DNA from: Dillenia suffruticosa
Taxonomy: Eukaryota > Streptophyta > Magnoliopsida > Dilleniales > Dilleniaceae
Direction: 5' to 3'
DNA length: 64,000 nucleotides
Assembly: GCA_033439265.1 (NCBI GenBank)
Contig: JAVTVX010000017.1
Coordinates: 7,090,001 to 7,154,000 of the forward strand
The position numbers were made by a program, and so were the translations under genes. The notes under the pieces were generated by a model, which did no database searches, was not told where the DNA came from, and was given only the letters and a program-made list of their open reading frames with translations. Shown here one piece after another: positions 39,962-51,908 of the stretch (within the stretch, counting starts at the first letter, position 1; every line of letters starts with the position of its first letter).

Positions 39962-41213
39962 CGGAGTTTTCGCAAGTGTAATTCAATTTTTTTGTAAAAA
40001 TGATTAAAGTATTATTATATAAATAATTTTTTATTCTGAAAATTGTGTTACTTTAAATATTAAACATATTTGGTGCATGATTTTTTTTTTTTATTGCATT
40101 GAATTTATGCACAATCTTGTAAAAATATCCTAAAAAATGGGAAAAAGACTAAATATTCTCTCGTCATTCATGACTAATTCATCGTGCAAATTGAAGCCAT
40201 TTTTTTTTTTAAATCTTTGTATTGTTGTTTTTAATTCTAAGGATAATGATTTCAAGACAGATTAACGTAAGAAATGGTGCAATCATGAGGGAAGGAGTCA
40301 TGCATGGGAAGATTATAAAGATACAAACGTTAATTCAACTGGGCCCACAGAGGCCTCACTTCATTATTCTAATCAATTATAGCCATTCAATTCTCGATAC
40401 CATGAACCTTTGACCACCGGCCAAAAAAAACATAATAATAAAATCCAAAAAGGGTTTCTTTTCAAAGGAACACGGGAGATTGAACAAGATTATTACGAGG
40501 TCACTGCTTAATTACCGGTGATTTCCTTTCGTTTGTAGTTTTTTTTTGAGTTTATGAAAGAAAAAGAAAAATAAAACTTTGATTATGAATTTATGAATCA
40601 GACACTCATATAAATTTTAATATTTAATAAAATTACAATAAAGGAGGATTGATTTTAAATTTCATAAATAATACATAAAATAAATAGTTTTATAAATAAT
40701 TCAAAAATATTTGCAAATTAGAAATAAATATTTTATTTTTATAAATATTCTAAAATATTCATAAAAATAGTTAAATTAAATATATATATGTTATAAATTT
40801 TTTTTTGATTTTATCTAATATTTATTAAATACTTATAAATATTTGATTATTTTTTTTGAATTTATATATAGATAAAATTATAATATTTGAAATTATTATG
40901 GACAATTTTGTCGACTTGTATTTTTATCGAGACTAAATAGTTTCTTGGTTTTTGTTTTCTTTATTAAAAGAGTTGATTTTTTTTTAACAGTTTTTAAAAA
41001 ACTGTCTGAATTAATTTTGAATTTTAAGATGACAAAAAAAATTAGGTGAAATAGGCAAGGCACAGAGATGTATAAGAAGAGAGAACAAAAGTACTTTTAC
41101 CAAGTATTCCCATATTTTAATAATGAATGTTTTTGTAATATGTTGGTAAGCTCAATCCTTGACCTCCAACATTTTATTTTATTTTGGAACACTAATTTAA
41201 ATACCATCTTTCT

Positions 41214-41217
<4 letters not shown>

Positions 41218-41264
<47 letters not shown>
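41218..41264. repeat. (TA)n microsatellite
   Basis: About 23 uninterrupted TA units. Confidence 0.95.
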
Positions 41265-41266
<2 letters not shown>

Positions 41267-41885
41267 AAAACTCAAAGTCATGATATTTATAAAGAGGAGG
41301 AGGTTGTATTTTAAGGAAACTGTTTGTTGCAAAGTTTGACGTCGCAGAGCCCCTTCATCAACTTGCAATATCTCTGAACAAGTATGCAAGACCAAGTCTC
41401 TTTCACTCGTGGGCGTTATATCATATGATTAGGGGCAGCCAATGCTCATACTTTTGGAAGGATTGTCAATCAAAAATCCAACAATGACTTGACTTGTTGA
41501 AAATTTTTCATTTAATTACATAAAAAGACTAACCATACCATTTTTTGAACTCATTTATTTAAAATCGTAAGTTTGAACATAAATTTTAAATCTATTTATC
41601 TGTGTAGATTTCATTCATTTCTTTTAATTATTTTAAATAATATTTGTAATCTTATTTTTAAAATTATATTCAATTCCTTTATTTAATAAATGAACAGATT
41701 TAAACTACTACTTCATCTGGGGTTCAATGCATTTGGAAGCATATTTATGTACTTGCTTTATTAATTCACGAATCGGTATGATATAAATTGGATGAGTATT
41801 TTATGTATAATGGCGAGTTGCAACTTTAAATGATAATTCTAATTTAAATAAAATGTGAATTTGTTGTGATGTCAACCTTTCGGCC

Positions 41886-41933
41886 TGAGAAGAGAGAGAG
41901 AAAGAGAGAGAGAAGAGAGAGAAGACCAAGTCT

Positions 41934-41972
<39 letters not shown>

Positions 41973-41992
41973 TCCCTCTCCCTCTCCGCGCA
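41886..41992. repeat. GA tract facing a CT tract
   Basis: A purine run of GA/GAA units (about 41886-41926) is followed after a short gaccaagtctccctccc spacer by CT and CTCCCT units (about 41941-41987). The two halves are near reverse complements and could fold into a long hairpin. It lies about 850 bp upstream of the ROH1-like ATG. Confidence 0.7.
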
Positions 41993-42714
41993 CTTTTATT
42001 GAGTAGACATCTTACGCGCCAACGAAGACTTAGCTGGATTGTCTACGTGTACTATCCTTCTGTCCACCAATGACTGCATCCAACCAATAGAGTTTTCCCA
42101 CGTAGTCAACCAACCTATCCTTAGTAGTACTCCAAACATGACACCGCTGGTTGCTATTTGGCTCACCCGGCCCGGCTCGGCTCGTAAGACGACGGTGTTA
42201 AGTTAATAAGCCGACACGTTTTAATCATACGTCCTCTCGCCCGTCGGATTGGAAAGTTCAACGGACCAGATTCCATCTCACAGATACTCCGTTTATTAAT
42301 AATAATGCGTGTCTGATGCGTGTCTCATTCCTGTTAAAAAAACCCTAATTTTTTAATATTATTACACACAAAAAACTTAAAAAAGCCCAAGTTTCCTCGT
42401 ATATCAGATTTAGGCACCATTTTGGGAAATATATTTCACTTTTGTTATTACACTCTTTTAACCGTTGCTTTATCCTCTCTCTCCTCGGTTTCTCTCTCTT
42501 AACTACCATTTCAACGCGGTGCTAATCTCTCCCCAATAAAAACCCTCTCCTCTTTGGGGTTTCCACATCAATCATTCTCTTTCTATCCTCCCCTTTCGCC
42601 TCACTCTCCTCCGTCCTCGCTCTCGCTCGCTCTCTCTCTCTCTAGAGCTTTTGGGGGCATTGCCGTTTTCGCTTCTATTGAGCCCAAATTTCAATCTATA
42701 GTTCCTGGGGTTCA

Positions 42715-42802
42715 ATGATTTGATTGCTAAAGCAAATGCTTTGAAATTTAGACGGTATTCTCAAAAGGGGTTTTAGGGTTTTGAATGATTGAGCTTATGT
42801 GA
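42715..42802 (+). promoter_or_regulatory. Three mini-uORFs in the ROH1-like leader
   Basis: Short upstream reading frames occur at 42715-42723 (ATG ATT TGA), 42736-42744 (ATG CTT TGA) and 42785-42802 (ATG ATT GAG CTT ATG TGA). The last ends 13 nt before the main ATG at 42816. If they lie in the mature leader, as the intronless structure suggests, they could dampen translation of the main ORF. Confidence 0.55.
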
Positions 42803-42815
42803 GAGAGAGAAGAGA

Positions 42816-43961
42816 ATGCCTGCTACGGATTATAATCTGGGCCGTTCGATTTTGAGCATAAGGCGTGATCAGGTCCATACGATGGAGGGTTCGCAAGAGG
42901 TTTCGAGTCTTGAATTAGAGCTCGAAACGTTTCAGAGACAAGTCACTGGTCGATTTCATGATCTGGCTTCGGTTGGGCCTGAGGAATTGTTGTCTCTCTC
43001 ATGGATTCGTAAGCTTCTTGATTGCTTTCTTTGCTGTCAAGATGAATTTCGAATGATAGTGTTCAATCATAAGAACCTGATTACAAAATCGCCTGTTGAC
43101 CGTCTGATTGCTGACTTTTTTGAGCGGAGTGTTAAGGCTCTCGATGTTTGTAATGCTATAAGAGACGGGATTGAACAGATTAGGCAATGGCAGAAGATAT
43201 TGGATATCGTGCTGTGTGCTTTAGACACTCAAAGAAGCCTCGGTGAAGGTCAGTTTCGTCGAGCCAAGAAGGCCTTGATTGATTTGGCGATTGCCATGCT
43301 GGATGAGAAGGACTCGAATAGCACTGTCGCGCATAGAAATCGGTCGTTTGGAAGGAACAATATCGGAAGAGATCATCGGTCTTTGGGGCATTTTAGATCT
43401 TTGTCTTGGAGTGTATCGCGGTCATGGTCTGCTGCTAGGCAGCTTCAAGCAATTGGGAACAATTTGACTGGTCCTAGAGGGAGTGAGATTGTGGCTACAA
43501 GTGGACTTGCCGTGCCCATTTACACCATGGGTTCGATTTTGTTGTTTGTAACGTGGGCTCTTGTTGCAGCAATTCCCTGTCAGGACCGTGGCCTTCAGAC
43601 CCATTTTTCGATCCCCCGCCAACTCCCGTGGTCACAGCCGATTCTTTCTCTCCATGAGCGTATTATGGAGGAGTCAAGGAAGAGGGAGCGGAAAAATGCA
43701 TGTGGGTTACTGAAAGAGATTTACCAGATTGAGAAATGTGCGCAGCACATGAATGAGCTGGCTGATTCTGTACAGTTCCCCTTGACGGAAGATAAGGAGG
43801 GAGAGGTCAGACTGCGAGTTGAAGAGCTTGCGCTTGTTTGTGGGGCACTTAAAGATGGTCTGGACCCACTGGAACGTCAAGTGAGGGAAGTGTTTCACAG
43901 AATTGTTCGCAGCCGTACTGAGGGTCTTGATTCGTTGGGCAGGGCAAACCACCATGAATAG
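42816..43961 (+). CDS. ROH1: ROH1-like protein (DUF793 / BYPASS1-related)
   Basis: A single uninterrupted exon of 381 codons. I start at the ATG giving [19 protein letters not shown], the conserved family N-terminus; the open frame extends upstream only to a TTG. The protein is largely helical ([54 protein letters not shown]). It has a Ser/Arg-rich linker ([18 protein letters not shown]), a hydrophobic segment near residues 233-252 ([22 protein letters not shown]) and a C-terminal helical part ending [25 protein letters not shown]. Arabidopsis ROH1 was found as a partner of exocyst EXO70 subunits and affects seed-coat mucilage secretion; BPS1 relatives limit a root-derived signal. The exact role of this copy is unknown. 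No lesions are seen, so it is probably functional. Confidence 0.93.
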   Translation: MPATDYNLGRSILSIRRDQVHTMEGSQEVSSLELELETFQRQVTGRFHDLASVGPEELLSLSWIRKLLDCFLCCQDEFRMIVFNHKNLITKSPVDRLIADFFERSVKALDVCNAIRDGIEQIRQWQKILDIVLCALDTQRSLGEGQFRRAKKALIDLAIAMLDEKDSNSTVAHRNRSFGRNNIGRDHRSLGHFRSLSWSVSRSWSAARQLQAIGNNLTGPRGSEIVATSGLAVPIYTMGSILLFVTWALVAAIPCQDRGLQTHFSIPRQLPWSQPILSLHERIMEESRKRERKNACGLLKEIYQIEKCAQHMNELADSVQFPLTEDKEGEVRLRVEELALVCGALKDGLDPLERQVREVFHRIVRSRTEGLDSLGRANHHE

Positions 43962-46900
43962 TTCAATGCGCTTTGGTGTACCAAGGGAAAGAATTGGTAA
44001 AATTTCTTGCTTTTTGCAAAGAGAAGAGAAAGAAGAAGAAAAGAGGACAAAGAATGTTTTGAGTCTTGTCCTGAGAATAAACGCTTAAGAAGGTAACTTT
44101 TCTTTGTATTTATCACCATATATTGTGTAAAGGAATAGGATTGACTGGAATTTGGACCTTCCTGGTCCATGGTGAAGTTCTTAGATTGTGGTGCTATTGT
44201 AAAATCAAGTTTTTTAGGAGTCCACTCTCAGCTTCCCTTTATTGGCTGATTTTTGTTTGTTGTTATACCGTTTTCTCCATGTTTCTCATCACTACTGTTG
44301 TTTGAGAGTAAATTGTTATTTTCAATTTTTTGGGTTGATGAGTTTGGATCTGCAATTGCCCACTTTCAATGAAAAAATCCGACATACTTGATCTTCAATG
44401 AAAAATCATGTATTGAAGCAATTGGGTATTCTGTGTATTTGTTCCCTTTGGGAAGGTCAAAACATCCGATTTTCTCCGTTCATAGAGCCCTGTTGTATAT
44501 CTGGAAACTTGGGGCCGTGACAATTTTGACTTGTAGCATGGCTTTAGTGCATGCTATGGTATTGGTCAAACACTGTAGGAACTTTGAATTTCTACCTGTT
44601 TGCGGTTCTAGAATCAGCAAAAGGGTACTGGTCTTCAATCTTTGGTCAAGCTTTGGCCCAGATTGCGGTGTTGACCATTACTCACTTTCATACGCAGTCT
44701 TTTGAACTTAATGATGACTCCAGGAAAGTAACAAAACTCGAAATGTATTCATGTGTTGACTCCATAAAGTAACTAAAGAAAGCTGAATCGTCAGTGGAAC
44801 GCTAATGGGGAGCAAGTTTTCCTTTCCCCCACAATATATCTCGTGTTGACCAGGTCAGGGATCATATGTTTCAAGATATGCCAAAGACTTGACGGTGAAG
44901 TAGTAGAAAGATACATTGAGCCAACATCTAAGGATAATTTCTGAATTTTCCCTTCTAACTTTAACGTGAATGTCAAGTGTGAACCATCGGCCTACTTTTC
45001 CATACTTTTTTGACAGTAGAAGATTCATGAACTCCAGCAGAGGGTTGAAATCCAGTTATCGGGATAGGTGTTGGCATACATTATACTTCGGATTGAATAT
45101 ACTTTTGAAATTCTATAGATAATTGTCTTTAATTATTTGTGAGGACAACAGCCTGCCAATTGGATGAGGGCATTTTGTGCACCAGGATGATGCTGGACCC
45201 ATCGCTGAAGTGGGATAGGGTAAGACGTCAATTTTCTGAATTTTGAAGCATTATTTTTGCGTCTTAGAATGTAATGAGTGTTATTTTGATGTTATGCAAC
45301 ATGAATCGTAATGTTTATCAGTTTTATTGTTAGGGGTCTAGGTCCTCATGTGTTTGTGCTTTTCCTGCTTCCTCTATATTTCCTCACTTTCCTTGTTTCT
45401 TTGAAGTGGTTAATTTCACATATCAAAACTGTCATTTTCCAAAAGAATTAGAATGCTCACTTAATTATGTGAAAAGCTGTATTGAAAAAGCGATTTCGTA
45501 TGGCTGCCCTCAACTAACTTGGGGCTATGACTTAGTTCAGTCGAGTTGAGCATGCCACAACCGGTGATGAATGCTCTTCAGATTTTGTTGGTTTTAAGCA
45601 CACATTTTTTACTTATGCATTGCATTCATACAAAGAAGAATGCTGGCTTTTGAAGAGATCCATCTCTGAGGCTGCTAGTACCAGACATGAAAAGCTAGTT
45701 GATGACTCTTTGAACTCCCCCGAAGATCAATTCTTGCATTTATTCGCATTCAGTGAGTTATACTGTCAAGACAGCTGTGGCCAAGAGTGGTTGGCAAAGA
45801 AAGACCTCTCTGCCTTCAGCTCTGCCAATGTGATTGTTCGTTTGTGTGTAAACATGTGGCTCACTGTAGTTCACCATGCCCTTTAGGCGATGCCCACCAG
45901 TTATAGTGAACCTCAGGGATTTTATTCTGTGTCATATCCATAAATTGGCGGCATACATCATTATTTTTGATGGAATGGAAACATTATTGATATAATGCAA
46001 GTCAGTACCTACCAGAGAAACCGAAAGATGGTGGCCCCCCTTATTAGCTGTTACAACATCTAAAGCTTTAAATGCTAAAAGCTGTTAATTTCCCAGTTGG
46101 TTGAAGCTGAATCTCGTGCATGTAGCATAGACTTATACGATGATTCATAGTTTTGGATGGCTGCATAGATGTTTATCATTTGGGCGCATTACAAAGAATA
46201 TGACTGGCATAACAGTTCATTGACAAAGATGGTCTGGTTCTGTTTCCTGTTCATCACCTATCTGGAACTCTTTATACCAGCCTCAGCATTAAATGGTGTT
46301 CTTATGTATATACAGGGAAACCGGCCCAATGTTCTGCTGGCTTCATGGTTTCTAAGGGCTGAATACTCTGTATCTCACTCCGCCAGCAGTATCGATGCTC
46401 TGCTGTGCGCAAAAAAGATATATATTGGAAACCATATGAATTCGTGTTTGCTCACAATTGCAGTTTTTAATAATGTAACATCATTGCTTCAATGTATTTG
46501 TGATATTTATGAAGATTAGACCGTGTATATTGAGGTATATGTGAATAGGCAAAACACGTTGCTTGCGGGTTAATGCTTATAATGAAATGCTTGCTGGTTA
46601 ATGTTAATGGTGAAGACCTCAATCAGAAATGACTTGAATGCTTCAAGGGCTTGAGAGGAGCTCTATGTTAAGCTTGTTATGTTGTCCTCGATCATCATTT
46701 AAGAAAACTGCAAATTTTGTTGAAGCCGTCCTTGTGAATGTTGTGTTTCTTGTCATGTAGTTGGAATTCTGAGTAATATTTCAAAGTGACTACAAAATTA
46801 TGAACAAGAACCCAGTTGGAGAAGAGGAGGCAGAACGATGTCAGAATCATACACAAGGATCTGACATTTTTCAGATTTTGTAAGTGGGATAGTAAACCAT

Positions 46901-48454
46901 CTTTCTTAGACATATAAATTCATTATTCTTTCCCTGAATAGAATGTTTAATCCGAGGCTCATAAATCATGAGTGAAGATTCATGACAACTTTATAATTTT
47001 ACCAGGCCATGGCTTCTAACCCAGATGGATCATGGAAAGGCAAAGTCGTTTAGCACTGATGTCTGGTTCTGCAGATTCTCCTAAAGCTTCTTAACCGCTC
47101 TAAGCTTTTTCTTTCTTTCCCTAATCTATCTACTTTTCCTCTTTCACCTTATTCCTCTTTGGTTTGTCCCCAGAATGGAAAGAAAACAAAGCTGTACTTC
47201 TATAGGTTCTGGACTGTAGAGATTATGTATTCTGTTCATTTGGTGAGTAAAGTTGTTTTTTCCCTGCACTGAACTCAAATAAAGGCATTGGGCATATTAA
47301 TTTGGTGTTTCCTCTGTTAATCTTCTCTTTTGATGTCTTCGTTTGATATAGCTTTACCTCCGTGCATCTTTCTTTTTTTTTTATCTCTATGCTATACCGA
47401 CCGATATTTAGACTTATATTCTAATTAATCTGATTCGGAACTTACAGTGACCCATTAAGGAGCTACCATCCCAACATAATTTTTTTCATACCCAAGTCAT
47501 TAATTGAAATTGGAAACTTGATTAAAAGATTTAATATCATATCCTACTAATAAACCGATTATTCCTCAATCTCCGTGCATCTTTCTGTCTCTCTCTGTCT
47601 CCGTCTCTGTCCCTCTCTCTTAAATAGGCACGTTGAGCACAATTATTTTGCTTGAGATTCACTTTTCTTGTTGAACTTATGCAGAATCTCATAAATGTAA
47701 TTAAATTCTGGTGGTGCAATCAAAACAAATGGCCATTAAACTAGCTTAATTGTGTTAAAGAAAGTTAGTGTATGATGACAATGATATCACTAATAATTAT
47801 GCTCGATAAAATCATCTATTTCAGGTATTGGATCTGCAGCGTCCAGCTAGTAGTATTCACCGACTTTTGACACGAAAACCTCAAAAGTTTAGGTCCTCTC
47901 TAGGTTGAGACATTTCAGGTATGATTCTTACATCTAATCAAGTAAGAAAGATAAGACTCCTTCATTAGGTGCTCTTTTCTTTAATAGTTATGTTTTCATT
48001 TTTTTTTGGCAGTATTAGTTAGAATTATTTTGTTGATGTTATTTATTTAGCAAATTGTAGGACCTGCAGGAAAAGCATTGGATATGCAAAAATACTTCAA
48101 CATAGCCTGGTCCCACCTAATTTAGATCAGTGGTTGCTTTTGTAGAGCAGAAGGTAAGCTTATCTCTCTGCTTCTATTTTGGCTTTTATAGGACCTTATT
48201 TAGACAATTAAACGCATGGAGATTGTGAGAAATAAAATTTCATTGCTGCAAATTGTTGAAACAAAATTGAGTCTCTGAATTATTATTTGAAAGCTCATTC
48301 AAAATCAAAATAAGAACAGAAAGCAATTTACAGCCCCTACAGTGAGCGTTGGCTACACTATTTTTTGCATCACGAAGGGTATCGTATCTCTTTCATTTGT
48401 ATATGATTTTATCTAATACATGATGGGATATCAGGAACAACATAAGAGGAGTGA
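43962..48454. other. 3' flank of ROH1-like gene and intergenic
   Basis: 43962 to about 44300 looks like 3' UTR. The following 4 kb is less AT-biased than most intergenic DNA here but holds only short frames (for example 45620-45886 and 46169-46519) with no recognisable domain or convincing splice structure. It could contain lncRNA or an unrecognised UTR. Confidence 0.5.
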
Positions 48455-49205
48455 CTAACAAAATATTTTTCCTACCTTCTTTTTCTTGAGGACATGAATG
48501 GCAAAGGCTACAACTGAGGCCAGCAATGCTGATCCTACAATGACACAGATGAAACATAAGGCGGAGTTTTTCTTTGAAGGGAACCTTTTTGGTTCACTTG
48601 GTTGAGCCTTGACAAACACGGTTGTCATTGTTACACTCTCCCTTTTATGCAGCTCCTCTCCTCTGTGTTCCTTAATCTCGTAGACCCTCTCTACTAACTT
48701 GGGCATTAAAATTGTCTAACTTGAATCTTCATGATTAAACTTCATCTTGATTTGACTTGGAACAACCCCTATTAGGAATTTCCAGAGTTTTGCTGAGAAT
48801 TTTATGCTCTATCTGTTTTTCATGCGTTTCAAATCCTGCCATTACCATCTCCTCCGCTGTCCTCTCTCCTTCAAGTGTAATCTGAGTCCCCTCTTGGTTT
48901 ATACTAAATTTGACAAGTTTCTACTTCAAAACCTGCATTTGTTCAGGTTGTTGAAGGGCAATGCAATAGAAACAACTCAAATATTGTGTGTATATATTTG
49001 TTAGAGGTTTATGGGAATAAATTAAACAAATTGAGAGAGAGAGAGAAAGAGAGAGTTCGCCTTTGAGTTGGGCGGTAAGGATAAACATGGTCTCTGTCTC
49101 TCTGAAAGAGCAGTGAGGAACAGCTAGATCTTTCAGTGTTGAAAGATCCGCAGAGCAGACATTTTCTCTGGTCTCGGTACTCTTGAGCCCCTTCTCAAGC
49201 TCCAT
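48455..49205 (-). pseudogene. HSP20-like gene with C-terminal membrane segment, decayed (copy B)
   Basis: Reading leftward, exon 1 (49205-49061) encodes MELEKGLKSTETRENVCSADL and ends ILTAQLKG. The splice donor there is GC, not GT, and lacks good consensus. Exon 2 starts at 48932 and shows the alpha-crystallin-type strand pattern (INQEGTQITLEGE, then EEMVMAGF). It is broken by a +1 shift near 48915 relative to copy A, a second shift near 48760, and a TAG within the NHEDSS-TILMPK stretch at about 48715. After MPKLVERVYEIKE a Lys-rich linker leads to a transmembrane segment (ALCFICVIVGSALLASVVAFAIHV) and KKKK. The order (HSP20-like domain, charged linker, C-terminal anchor) is that of RTM2-type proteins. 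The combined lesions argue for a pseudogene; a rescued splice form is the alternative. Confidence 0.75.
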
Positions 49206-50110
49206 TGTCTTCCCTCTACAGGATCAGTCCTTCTCTCATTGTACTGAGTGGAAAAGTTTGCAACATGATAGTAAAACCTCAGATATTGCAACATGTTTAT
49301 GTAGTGATTTCAGTGCCGGTCTTGCATATATTCCTTGCTCGTGCATTGGCTATTGAAAAGAAAATTGAGGAAGCTGTATGTTTGCCTTGGACTAACTCGG
49401 CTTTCTTTGATACCAAAAATATATTCAGGGCTTTATGTATTTTGTTGTCCATTTGGCTCTATCGATGATAAACCCTGGAGAGTTTTCGTCTACACATCAC
49501 ATCATGTGATTCACATGTCAAGACACTCTAGAACAAGATTGGAAATCTTTCCTTTTTGTCTGATCCCCACCCTATATTTACCTAATGGCATCAGTATATG
49601 ATTTCAAGTAAGATAAATTAGCACTCTGGTTAAGTAATGAGAAGTGCAACGGCTTTTGTACAAAGTTAGGTTATTTGAATTTAAGGATGACTCAGATTCA
49701 ATTTGGATGTGGTTTTCTGGTATTGTTGCTCCACGATGTCTTCCCATAGGTGGTCTTAACAGAATATTTTAGGTGTAATTGACACGTATTCTTGTATATA
49801 GCAAGCCATAGGTATGTCATGTGAGGTCTTAGCACAAGAATATTGCAAATTCATGATATAATTCACGGTAAAACTATACTTAACCATCACTGCCCACTCA
49901 TTAAACGAATCAGGAAAAAAAAATTGATATGAATTCCTAAAAGGCAAATTATTGTAATTTGGATAGCTTCTACTCTTTACGCCTAACACTATAATGTTCA
50001 CACTAGCTGTGCAGTCATTTATATATCATGACCAGAATCATGCATGATTTAGCGTGGATATGTCAGTGGTCGGTATATTTAATGTATGAGGATTTTCATA
50101 GTAAATGTGA
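49206..50110. other. Spacer between the two HSP20-like copies
   Basis: About 900 bp of ordinary AT-rich sequence with short frames. I see no domain or repeat in it. Confidence 0.5.
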
Positions 50111-51908
50111 TCAGAATGCTATATCGTCTCTCTTTTTCAACACAGTACGTGCTAGACATGTAACCGGGCCGGGCCGGGCCGGTTCCAATTTTTTTTGCTT
50201 GAACCGGCCCGGCCCGCTGAACCGGAACCGGCGGGCCGGTTCACACCGGGCCGGCCAGTTTGGCCAAACAAGGAGGGGGAAAATTTTTTAAAAAATAAAA
50301 AAAAAAAGGGTCAAAGAGCCGTTGGAACCGGCCGGGCCGGGCCGGTTCACGGTTCCAAAAACCCTTGAACCGGCCCGGCTGCTACAGTACCCCCCGTTCG
50401 GTCCGGTTCGGGGTTACTGTAGCACCGGGCCGGTTCACGAGCCGGGCTTTTTCAGGGCCAGCCGGGCCGGTTTTCGGGCCCAAACCGGCCCGGGCTCTTC
50501 TCTAGTACGTGCTAGCATAGCATCAACAAAGGACAATCCTGCAATGATAGATGGTGCTTTAGAGGATTCTTCTTTGGAAGTGACTTTTGGATTTGACTTG
50601 ATTGAACGCAATCAATTAGGTCAACTTCAGGAGGTTCTTCCTGACTTGATGCTTCTACTTCCTGAGCCTTGTCGTTCATCTCACTAGTTTCTTCTTCTGC
50701 TCCTACTTTGTTATCTATGCTTCGATTATCAGAGTCTCTCTCATAGGTTCTGCTGGAGAGACTTTTGGTTCTTCGCTAGGTGTAAAAGTCTCCTGCTTCT
50801 GAAGTTCTTGCCCTTCTGTTTCTTTTTCAGGTGAAGGATGTCCACCTGCCGCAGCTTTTTGGTTTTGAGATATTGGAGTTGAGGGGGATGATGTCGGTAT
50901 AGCTGATTGTTCGATGGCTTGATCAGGTACTAATTTTATTGGTTTGACCGCCTCTGGAGGACTAGAAACATGCTGTTCCAATTGTTTAGCTTGTGTTTTT
51001 GTTCCTTCATCTGATAATTCTTCTTTCTTTGTCCGTTCTTTCATGTCCTGAAGCTTGTCCTTCTTCATTTCTTCAGACACTTGTGGCTTGATCTTCTCCA
51101 ATGATTGTTCAGGTTCTTTCTCAGGCTTGATCTTTCCTTTCTCATAGCTGTTGCTTTCAGATTCCAACTCCATTTCTGACTGAGCAGGAGATTCTGCTTT
51201 TTCATGTGTGATGCCTTCTACTAATTCTTTTCTATGTTCGACTTCCTGTTTTACTTGCGGCATTTTTTTCTGCTTCACTTTTTTCTTCACCTGCTCCTTT
51301 CATCTCAGGCTCATTAGGCTCTTGCTTGCGTGTGCCTTCGAACTTCTTAAGAACCTCACTACCTCCGGCATTAATCTCCATAGAGATTTGCTCGCTATCA
51401 ATCTCTTCTTCCTCAACTTCCTAAATCGGAACGCTTTGGATTCCTTTGACAGTCTTTGGCATCACAACTTAAGAACGGAATCCTGATAATTAAAACTTGC
51501 TTCAATTCTTTTGAGAACAACCCCCCCCCCCAGGAATCCGAAGAGTCTTTGCTGAATCCTCTCATTTCCACATCTTTTTTGTACAATCTCCATCCCGTCA
51601 TCACCATCTCCTGCACTGGTTTCTCTCCACTAATTGTAATCTGAGTCCAATCTTGGTTTATGCTGATTTTGATCATTTCTTTCTCATAACCTGCACTTAT
51701 TACAAAGATGTATTATGTACCACTTAACATACATATATATAATGTAGAAAAAAAATAGACAACCTTTGAGATGAGCGGGGAGGATGAGTTTGGTGTCCGT
51801 CTCTCTGGACAAGAAAAGAAGACTGGCTCGATCTTTGGCAATCCGAAGATCAGCAGAGGTGATATTTTCTCTGGTTTTAGTGATCTTGAGTCCAAGTTCT
51901 AGCTCCTT
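50111..51908 (-). pseudogene. HSP20-like gene with C-terminal membrane segment, decayed (copy A)
   Basis: Reading leftward, exon 1 (to 51764) encodes ELELGLKITKTRENITSADLR and ILPAHLKG, but the codon matching copy B's ATG is AAG (51908-51906). Exon 2 starts at 51690 with YEKEMIKISINQDWTQITIS, GEKPVQEMVMTGWRLYKKDVEMRGFSK, a clear HSP20-like core. It then breaks repeatedly: a shift near 51547, an 11-base G run (minus strand, 51531-51521), a shift near 51470, a TAG at 51423-51421 before EVEEEEIDSEQ, and shifts near 51280 and 50740. The central Lys/Glu-rich linker survives as a 191-codon frame (50715-51290). The final anchor segment is split by a 352-bp MITE; beyond it, VLKKRDDIAF and a TGA (50113-50111) match the end of copy B. 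Such damage means non-functional; homopolymer sequencing error cannot explain all of it. Confidence 0.8.
50145..50512. mobile_element. hAT-type MITE with 8-bp TSD
   Basis: The 8-bp direct repeat gtacgtgc flanks a 352-bp insert (50145-50152 and 50505-50512; insert 50153-50504). The ends are imperfect inverted repeats (tagacatgtaaccgggcc and, reversed, tagagaagagcccgggcc). The interior is packed with GGCCGG/CCGGCC motifs, typical of subterminal transposase-binding repeats in hAT families. An 8-bp TSD is diagnostic of the hAT superfamily. It has no coding capacity. It lies within the last coding segment of HSP20-like copy A. Confidence 0.88.

Larger units (their letters stand above)
36691..42700. 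other. Intergenic; no supported gene
   Basis: AT-rich sequence with TA microsatellites at about 39908-39954 and 41218-41264. A tRNA-like strip lies at about 37325-37375 (aacccaatggttataatctc then cgggtttaaatcccag). An unrecognised 69-codon frame at 38269-38478 lies in slightly GC-richer DNA with a CACGTG motif. GA and CT runs at 41890-41992 precede the ROH1-like promoter. A telo-box-like aaaccctaatt lies near 42340. Confidence 0.55.

Noticed and set aside
42789-42815. N-terminal extension of the ROH1-like protein
   Set aside because: The extension begins at TTG. The ATG at 42816 gives the conserved family start MPATDY.
45620-46519. Two frames (88 and 116 codons) downstream of the ROH1-like gene
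   Set aside because: No domain, no plausible splice partners and no codon signature; could be chance in a less AT-rich region.
50028-50687. Frames of 87 and 121 codons rich in Gly, Pro, Arg
   Set aside because: They read through the GGCCGG-rich MITE and the antisense of the HSP20-like pseudogene.
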